Positions 12,801 to 21,800 of a DNA stretch of 64,000 nt are shown in pieces. Under the pieces are notes generated by a model. The model had not been told where the DNA came from. It worked only from the letters and a program-made list of their open reading frames with translations, and made no database searches. The stretch comes from Dendrolimus kikuchii (taxonomy: Eukaryota > Arthropoda > Insecta > Lepidoptera > Lasiocampidae). The position numbers and the translations under genes were made by a program. Within the stretch, counting starts at the first letter, position 1, and every line of letters starts with the position of its first letter. The stretch covers positions 12,855,001-12,919,000 of the forward strand of contig CM034413.1 of assembly GCA_019925095.2 (NCBI GenBank), in the 5' to 3' direction.

Positions 12801-15800
12801 GTCAAGCTTCAGATTAGATTCGTATAAAGTTCATCGTTATTAAAAATAACAGCTCATAAACTTCCCACTGCTGGGCTCGGGGCCCCCCATTATTGGGGAA
12901 CGGACAGTATATCCGTCACGCTTGTCCAAGGCGGCTTGGTAGGTATGACAGACACATCGGTTATCTCGATGTGCAGGTTTCATCACGATGTTTTCCTACA
13001 CCGTTGTTAGCACGTGGTACTTGTAACAATGCACAAATTAGGTCAGAAAACTGCCTAAGTGGTGCATGCGTTCGAACCCCGGGCCCTTTGAGTTTGGGAC
13101 GCGTGCGCTAACCATTACGCTATCACGACTTTTATTGTTATTGGATATCATATACTATTAACTTACAAGTGAATAATAAAAATTGTTCTATTAAAAAAGA
13201 AATCTACTTCAAACCAGGACTTGACACAGCTGTTTTATTGAAAATTGTGTCGGAATAAGGTAACTTTTATGCGCCATAACAACTTTAAATCGCTCCCGGG
13301 AAAATTCTCGCTTGATTTCCGGGATAAAAAGTCCCGCGGATTTGAGTTTTAAAAATTTGCTATCGATTGGCGAAAACCGCATCGAAATCGGCCGAGTAGT
13401 TTTTACGTGAATCTCGAACAAACAGATAAGAAGTTTGAAAATTTGTTTTGTGTTCTCCATCATCGTTCATGTAGTCTATCACGGTTATTTTTTTCTTCTA
13501 AATAACTTCAATGTACAGACACGGTATTTTTACAATTTTTATAATCTTATAGATAGATAAGTATACTAATACGTACTTGTAATTTTTTTTTAAATAAAGG
13601 TATTTTTCAAAAATTACAGACAAAGAACGCGACATCCTATCAACGACGGAGAAAATAAGAAACAAAATGGAGGACTTGAAACGTCAGAACATTGGGCTTC
13701 AGGAGGAGATATCAAGGCTCAATGTCAAGCTGGAGGAGGCTTTAGCTGGTCTCCAAGCTGCCACCAGGCTTGGTGACCAGGTTTCGACTAAAACTGCACA
13801 AATTAACGATTTAAAAGAGCAAGGTAGGTATTTGATTTTTGTAGTGATACTTTTCTATCCACGTAGCGCAGAAATTTTGTACGGTTTTGTTAGATTATTG
13901 CACTATTGTAATGAGTTTGTTTGCTGACAGATTAATATTAGAGGGTAGTTTGTATCGATTACTCGGCCACTACTCGACACGTTCCGTCATCGCTCGAGTA
14001 TAAAAGCGTGCGAACGGAGCGACGAGACAACAGTCTCAAGCCGACGTTAGTCGTGTGCACAAGTGCGATTATTGTGCGAGAGTCATGATGTATAATTAAG
14101 TGAACATAATTAAATTGATAAATTAGCTACGATCGCCGCGGAATAGTTCGGTTATTACTAGTGAAAAAGAAAACCGTCACATTTTGTTTTGTAACGTTTT
14201 ACCATCACAACTGTGTATATACGTGTACAATTGGCAGATAGAGCTTAGAATTACTGGTATAGGAGGATGGGTAGAAGTATGTTCCATAATGGAAGAAGAA
14301 TGCTAAGGAATGTGAATTCCGTACTTGTCTTTATAGAAAATCTAGGTCAAAACGTCTTATTGTTTGAAATATATTTTTTAAGCTTAAATTTGTCATAATT
14401 GAAAGTCTTAATTCACTGTGAGAATTCAGAACGCCGTCATCTTATTTTTTTATTTCAGACAAACACAGTTTCATCAAGTTTGATTTTTGATATGAAATGG
14501 CCTAGAAGTTTTTAAACAATAAAGTGTTGATTGAATGTCAGAAGAAAGATTTTGCGCCCTCTATAAATATTGTTCTTCAGGGTTAAATTGCATATGATAC
14601 TGCAAAAGCGGCGATTTGAAAGCGATCGATTTAATTAGATTATAGTACGAGCAAAACTTTAATGCGTCTTCGAAGTTCGTAGGTGTCAGTGCACAGAACG
14701 CGAAATTATAAGGTTCACTCTCGTGTTGCGCTCTCGCTCGACCACTAGTCAAACTCTCATGACACCATCTCTCTCCCACAACACACCGTGATGTGTAATA
14801 AAGGGTAACATTTGACTGGAACTGCGCAAATTCACGGAACTAACTTCACTCAAAGCGCATTTAAGTTCTGCGCTTACTCTTAAGAAAGTAGCTAAAAATG
14901 TAATATAGTATATAGATTTTAGTACATCTTGTAGAAAATGCGATGGTCATTTAAATATCAGCTGGTAATTCTGGGGTTTGGACACTCAGGCTACTAGTTG
15001 GTATGCAAATGATCGTTGCGACACTTCACGAATAGAATACACTTAGAAACACAGGCATGTAAGTTAAATTTCTTTAATATCGCTTGTGTTATGACGTTGT
15101 TTTCATTTATGCATTGTTCTCGTTAAAGCTAGCCTTATGTGAATGTCTGACACTGCGTACTGTCTTGAAAAAGTTTTTTATTGCCAGAGTACAGCAAACA
15201 GGCTATCAACCCACCCGATGGAAAGTGATTACTGTAGTCTATGGACATATGTAACACTAGATGTGCTGCCAGTCTCATAGGAATTTAAGGACACTTTTTT
15301 TAAGAAACCCCAGTCATAGCTCTGAGAGAAATTTATTGACACATTTTTTAAGAAATCCACATCGGAGTGCTCAAGAAGAAATTTAATTTAAGAAACCCCA
15401 CATTTTAGTGCTATGGGAGAAGTTTTGTGACATTTTTTCAAATAAATCCCATATCATAGAGCTCAGAGGGAAATGTAATGACACTTTTTTTAAAAAACAC
15501 TCCACATCTTAGTGCTCAAGGAGAAATTTAATTTAAGAAACCTCACATCTTAGTCCTATGGGAGAAGTTTTATGACATTTTTTCAAATAAATCCCATATC
15601 ATAGAGCTCAGAGGGAAATGTAATGACACCTTTTTAAAAAACACTCCGCATCTTAGTGTTCAAAGAGAAATTTAATTTCAGAAACTCCACATCTTAGTGC
15701 TATGGGAGAAGTTTTATGACATTTTTTCAAATAAATCCCACATCATAGTGCTCAGAGGGAAATTTAATGACACCTTTTTTAAAAAACACTCCACATCTTA

Positions 15801-18800
15801 TTGCTCAAGGAGAAATTTAATTTAAGAAACTAAATTTTAGTGCTATGGGAGAAGTTTTATGATATTTTTTTCAAATAAATCCCATATCATAGTGCTCAGA
15901 GGGAAATTTAATGACACCTTTTTTAAAAAACACTCCACATCTTATTGCTCAAGGAGAAATTTAATTTAAGAAACCCTACATCTTAGTGATATGGGAGAAG
16001 TTTTACGACATTTTTTCAAATAAATCCCATATCATAGAGCTCAGAGGGAAATGTAATGACACCTTTTTAAAAAACACTCCGCATCTTAGTGCTCAAGGAG
16101 AAATTTAATTTAAGAAACTCCACATCTTAGTGCTATGGGAGAAGTTTTATGACATTTTTTCAAATAAATCCCATATCATAGTGCTCAGAGGGAAATTTAA
16201 TGACACCTTTTTTAAAAAACACTCCACATCTTATTGCTCAAGGAGAAATTTAATTTAAGAAACTCCACATTTTAGTGTTATGGGAGAAGTTTTATGACAT
16301 TTTTTCAAATAAATCCCATATCATAGTGCTCAAGGAGAAATTTAACGAAACTTTAGTGCTCGAGGAATATGTATGCTACAAGGTCATTTTAAAGGTTTTG
16401 CTATAGAAAAAAGTCAATGTACTTAAAATTTATTTTGTACTAAAATACAGATTATTAATAGGTTACATTGAAAGAAGTTTTACAGCTGGTCAGTTTAGAC
16501 GACTTATCACTGAATAGGGAATATGCATGTTATTTTATAGAATATTATTATTTTTATTTTAAAATCTTTACTATCGTTGAATTATACGAATAACGACATT
16601 ACACGCATTTTTTGCTTTGTTGTTGTTTGTATAGTTTTAAAAATTGTGTGATGTCAGCGTCCAATAATATTTTTATGATAAATGTAGAAATATAACACTT
16701 GCTTATTCCCTATTCCTTGCGAAGTTTTAGCATGGATTTATTCGTTGCCTTATTGTAGATAAGAAACATACCCATAGTACATGACCTGTTCATGGGGGGG
16801 GGGGGGGGGGAGCTCTTCAAAATACCACCGGCTTAGGTTTTCGTCGCGTAGTCAATGTCCTCTTGGGAAATCTCGCTGTTTTTCGAACTATATTCAAATA
16901 TGGTGCGCAAAGTTTAGCGATTTTTAACCTCTTTGAGGGACCAAATTTTTTATTATATTTTTTTCCACAACCTGCCAGCTGTCATCAAAATTGCCGCGCC
17001 AAATCCAAGAGAATTATATCGTCTCTTTTATTCTAATACAAATTCTATGTAGTTAGAGGGAGAAAGCATCAGTTCAACGTTCATTTCAATTATGTGTATT
17101 TGAGCACAAATTTGTGGTGCTTCCCAATTAGCCGTGTGTGACAGTTCGGGCAACAAATCTGTGGTGGTTCCGTCTTACGGGTTAAACGGCTCATGAGGCA
17201 AAATAATTTTTATTAACTTGCCGTTTGCAAAATATTATTTAAAACCGTATTTATGAATTACTACTTAAAAATTAGAGGCGTAGCGGGACAATAGATCACG
17301 TGGTATGGGTACGTTGCCATATTTAAGCTGTGTTATAATTTATGTTCAGCACCATTCGTATGAAGAGAAGCTTTCCGCCTACTTCGGTCTAATCTCATTT
17401 GGTAACTGTGAGGCGTTGATATGCCGCGGCTGCGCTGTCAAACAGCCATTGACAGCCGTCACTTTGACACCTGTCACATTTGACAGCAGCAACTCCGCTA
17501 GCTACTCAGATTACCATATGGGGTTTGATCGAGGATTCTGGCTTCACGTCGTGACGTCCTTGTGTTTTTTTTTTTAATATTTTGTCTTTTTTTACGCTTG
17601 TGACATTTTATGATTGTTTGTGGTTGAGATTTTTGTAAATAAATTCTGATGTAGCTTTTTGACTAAGTAAAAGGTTTATACGAAGAATGCAGGTTGAAAT
17701 TCAACCTGAGGACATGTACTGTTTAGTTTATTACTTCTTACAGGGCGTTCCATTTGTAGCTCACAACGCCCAAAATACTCAGTAAGCCGTTCCACAAGGC
17801 GACCGCGGTCGTTGTGGTCGTGGCGAAAACGTCACTAATGACGTCATCATTTTCGATCACACAACGCTCACAATGACCCATGTCAACAGGCGGGTCGAAT
17901 AGCCGTTCCACTTGGGTTTAAGATTATAACGCCGGCAAGCAAGTGGGATAAATCGCGGTCGTGATGGTCGTTGTGAGTCCCTAATGGAACGTAGCCTTAA
18001 TATATCGATTACGTCGTTTATAATACGTCAACGTATCGGCACGTAATTTTTTTAATTTTTGTTTTATTTTATGGCTTGGTTTCTATACCTTTAAGCCAAG
18101 TCTGTTTTGGATATTCGGCACTTCACAGGTACCGGTGCGTGTTTTTTATGGTCTATTTGTTTTTGTGTTCATGATTTGTATAATTGTTGCAAACCTGTTA
18201 TACAAGGTTATTTAGTACAGTACAAGGAATTGTTTTAAAAGATGTTTAGTTACTTTTTACAAAAATTTCAACCGCACTATTTGTTTTTCATTACGCACAT
18301 GCAGGCTTATGTCTTGCAGCACATTGTATGATAGTTTTTTGTATTGTCGTATTTTTATGGTTTTTTTTTTTTGGAGGTATCAACTTGATCGGGCTTTGAA
18401 AATTTATTTTTTGAGTTAAAAAAGTAATATCATGACTTCTGTCCAGCTGCTGAAATGTTGAATTAATCATGAAGATGAAAAGTTTCTATAGTTGTACAAG
18501 ACGTATAAATTTTAGTAAAATAAAATTATCTAGTTCAAGTTGTACAGATACAAAAACTAGAAAAGATCAATTAAGTTTACTCAAGTTAATTAAACCAAAA
18601 TTTGCATTAAAAATTATGCATAAAATAAACTTTCAAAGCAAGAGATTTTTTTTGTGTTTCGTAGTTGTCCCTTTCGTTTTTTAGTTAGAAGAACGTAGAA
18701 AATTCCAGAACGCGGCTCTATCTCTGAGTATTACTTCAGGTACTGGTGGTAATTTAAAATGGGAGGTCTTGAAGTCACGTGCGCTGCTATTTCATCAGCT

Positions 18801-21800
18801 ACGGTCAGAACTTTTGGTTGGTTTACGTTAAATCGTATATCCGTCATTTTGATTCCCATTTATCCTCATATCCTATTTATTTATCCCAACATAACACCGT
18901 GGCATCGTGATTCATTTTACTATAACGTGATCGCATATTTATCATCAACAAAATTGATCATATCGACAAGCTTGATCATATCGATAAGCTTGATCACATC
19001 GACAAGCTTGATCACATCGACAACCTTGATTACATCGACAACCTTGATCACATAAACAAAACTAATGTTGAATCAATCAAAAGTATGTTTGTGAAACCTA
19101 AAGCTAAAGCCAAGCATGTAGTGACTCCAGCCTCCTGGCCAGTGGCTGAATAATACTTTGAGTTATTGCTAGCAAACTCATCGAGCGTCGCATTTGGACA
19201 TCTAGAAGCATGGTAAGAGTAGATTATAGATAATATTTTTTTAGTTCTGTAAGAAGCTCGGAACAAAATTACAGAAAACGTGTTAAAATAACGGCTGAGT
19301 AACAGCTCTTTTATTCATATAACGTAATACAATATACGCGAATGTGAGTGAGATAAAAATAGTATCGTAGGTGTCTTTTCTGTTCTGTTTCTATTATTTC
19401 GGATGAATGAAAAGTGTAAATAAACATTAATTCACAAAAATGTATACAGACTACACTACTAAATTTAAAAATTGTACTCTTGATAATGACGAATGTACGA
19501 CTGTACACGCATCCCTTTCCAACACGCTTTCAACGTCACAAGTAAAAGTAGTTTGGATATATGTATTTGTTAGCTACCTTAATGCGATTTCTATAACTTT
19601 AATAATAATTTTTTTTATTTTAAATTTAGCAGGAAGACTTGAAACAATGTAGAATATAAAACTTTATCGTGAAATTTTTGTCTATAATTTTGTCATATAG
19701 ATGAAAGATTTAGCAGGCATGTCTGAATGATATTTTTTTTAAACTCTGTAGAATTTGCATGTATGTCTTTTATATGTTAAAACATAATTTTGACTTCATA
19801 TATCACTCAGTTTTTTTTTGACATTATGAGAAATATATCCTACTTACAATGTTTGATGATTTGGGACATCCGGTATAATATGCTAGAGTGAAAGTAGACT
19901 AAATAAGATGGATAGATTATGTGTAAGAATGACATGATGTATTGTAGATGTTTTTTATTTTGCAGCCATACAATACTAGTGATGATATTATTGTATGACT
20001 ACAAAGATGTAAATAAAGGGTTAAGATTTATGTTAATATGTTGGATAAATTGACACGGTACCAATCATTGTGGGGTTGTCAACAATGATATAGTATTTTT
20101 TTATTGCCTGAAGCGGGCAAACAGGCAGACGGCCCACTTGATGGAAGGTGGTTACTGTCGCCTATCGACACCTGCAAGACCATGGGCGTTGTCAATGCGT
20201 TGCCGGCCTCTAAGAAATTTTATAACGCCCTTAGACGACCCCATGTCGTGGAGGGAAAACCTCTGCGGGAAGCTCTCTGCAGAAAATTTTTGTACGCGGA
20301 ATAAACGTTCTAAAGGATCGTTGCGTAGTTGTGTGTGGGAGCTCCAGGAAATGGGGGTGAACAGCCCGTTGATGGCCAGTGGTTGAGTTGTAGTTTACCA
20401 TATATAGAGTTAAATGTAACGTATCATTGATATTTTGATCATACATAGATTTAAGGAAAGGAATGCTCCGGTGATTCGGGCATGTGGAAAGAATGACTAA
20501 ACAGATATACAATGCAAAAGTGGATGGATGCAGAAGTCGTGGAAGGCCACGACACACCTTCCATGATCAAATTGATCGTGTACTAGCAGAAGGTGATGTC
20601 AGGAGCCTTAAGAACAGACGAGCGTGCATGAGGTGTGTAAGAACAAGCCTGAATGGCGCGCTGTTGTTCGTGCCTACCCCGCAAGGGAACTGGCGTGAAG
20701 TTACGTATGTATGTATGTACATAGATTAAAGGTGCGATATGCTGTAACAGTATTTTTATGTCAAACAGTCCGCACGTTGCAAACGTCAGTTGCGGCTGCC
20801 GAAGAGAGGTATTACAACGCGATATCCAACCAACAGGACAAAGTCGATAAGAATTTAGTAAAGAACCTAATCATCAATTACGTGCTGACTTCACAGAACA
20901 ATCTTAACAAGTAAGATGTTTATTGTATTTTAAGCTAGCGTAGCCGTTTTGATTAAACCATAAATCAGTACATAACCCTTGCTGCTGTTATAAGCTGACC
21001 ATAATGTCTAGAACAAGTTTTTTTTTTGCTGGCAATACTCTATTTTATCTTTTCGAATCTCATGTTAAGAATCACGTCGGGGTCACCACTGTGAGGGTTG
21101 AAAGTGTTTCCTATACGTTACCGCTGTGGTTATTAAGTAATCAGAAGGTTGCATATCCGAAGGTGTTCTTGAGGTGTGAGAGAAATCAAACCAGGTGTTA
21201 GATTTTAACTATTCACACGGTTATATTGTTAACAGACAAAAATGTACGTATTGTTACGAGTTACGGGACTCGAATTAAAATGCCGTTGGGATTTCTATAG
21301 AATTTATTAGAACTATACAAACACGTTTAACATAGGTACAAATATAACCGGACGCAATAAGTCCAAATGTAACGCACAATTCAATAACACGCGCAAAGTT
21401 CGTCACTAAATGTACACACGTCTTGCCGCGCTTGTGTTATCGCTTTGACTGGCTCCCCCCCCCCCCCTCCCCCCGTTCGGGCATTGTTATATACTAAAAC
21501 TATACAATATGTCCCGACTCGACCGCGTAAACAATCATTTCCAAGACTCACACCTGGCCAATGCCTACCATAAAGGATTGCAATACACAATAGGCTGTTT
21601 CTAATTGCAAATTTTAAACACAAAGTAAAAAAAAGAAGTATAAATGCGGAAAGGTAATAAAGTGTGTGATTTATGGCAGGCAGGTGTGCATTTTTTTTAA
21701 TTGCAGGAGTTCAGCAGACAGGCAGACGGCCCACTTGATGGAAAGCGGTTACCATCGGCTATGGACATTTGCAACACCAAAGGTGCTACAAATGCGCTGC

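Noticed and set aside
13060..13130. Functional tRNA gene
   Set aside because: A and B boxes are present, but no proper acceptor-stem pairing was seen and it is joined to a repeated SINE body.
15270..16372. CRISPR-like repeat array
   Set aside because: Subunits are all related to each other with no unique spacers, in an animal genome.
16794..16810. Poly(G) run as a functional quadruplex
   Set aside because: A single homopolymer run; may be a sequencing or assembly feature, with no repeated G-tract arrangement.
17305..17577. 90-codon open frame as a gene
   Set aside because: No family signature, no splice context, ends in a T-run; composition like intron.
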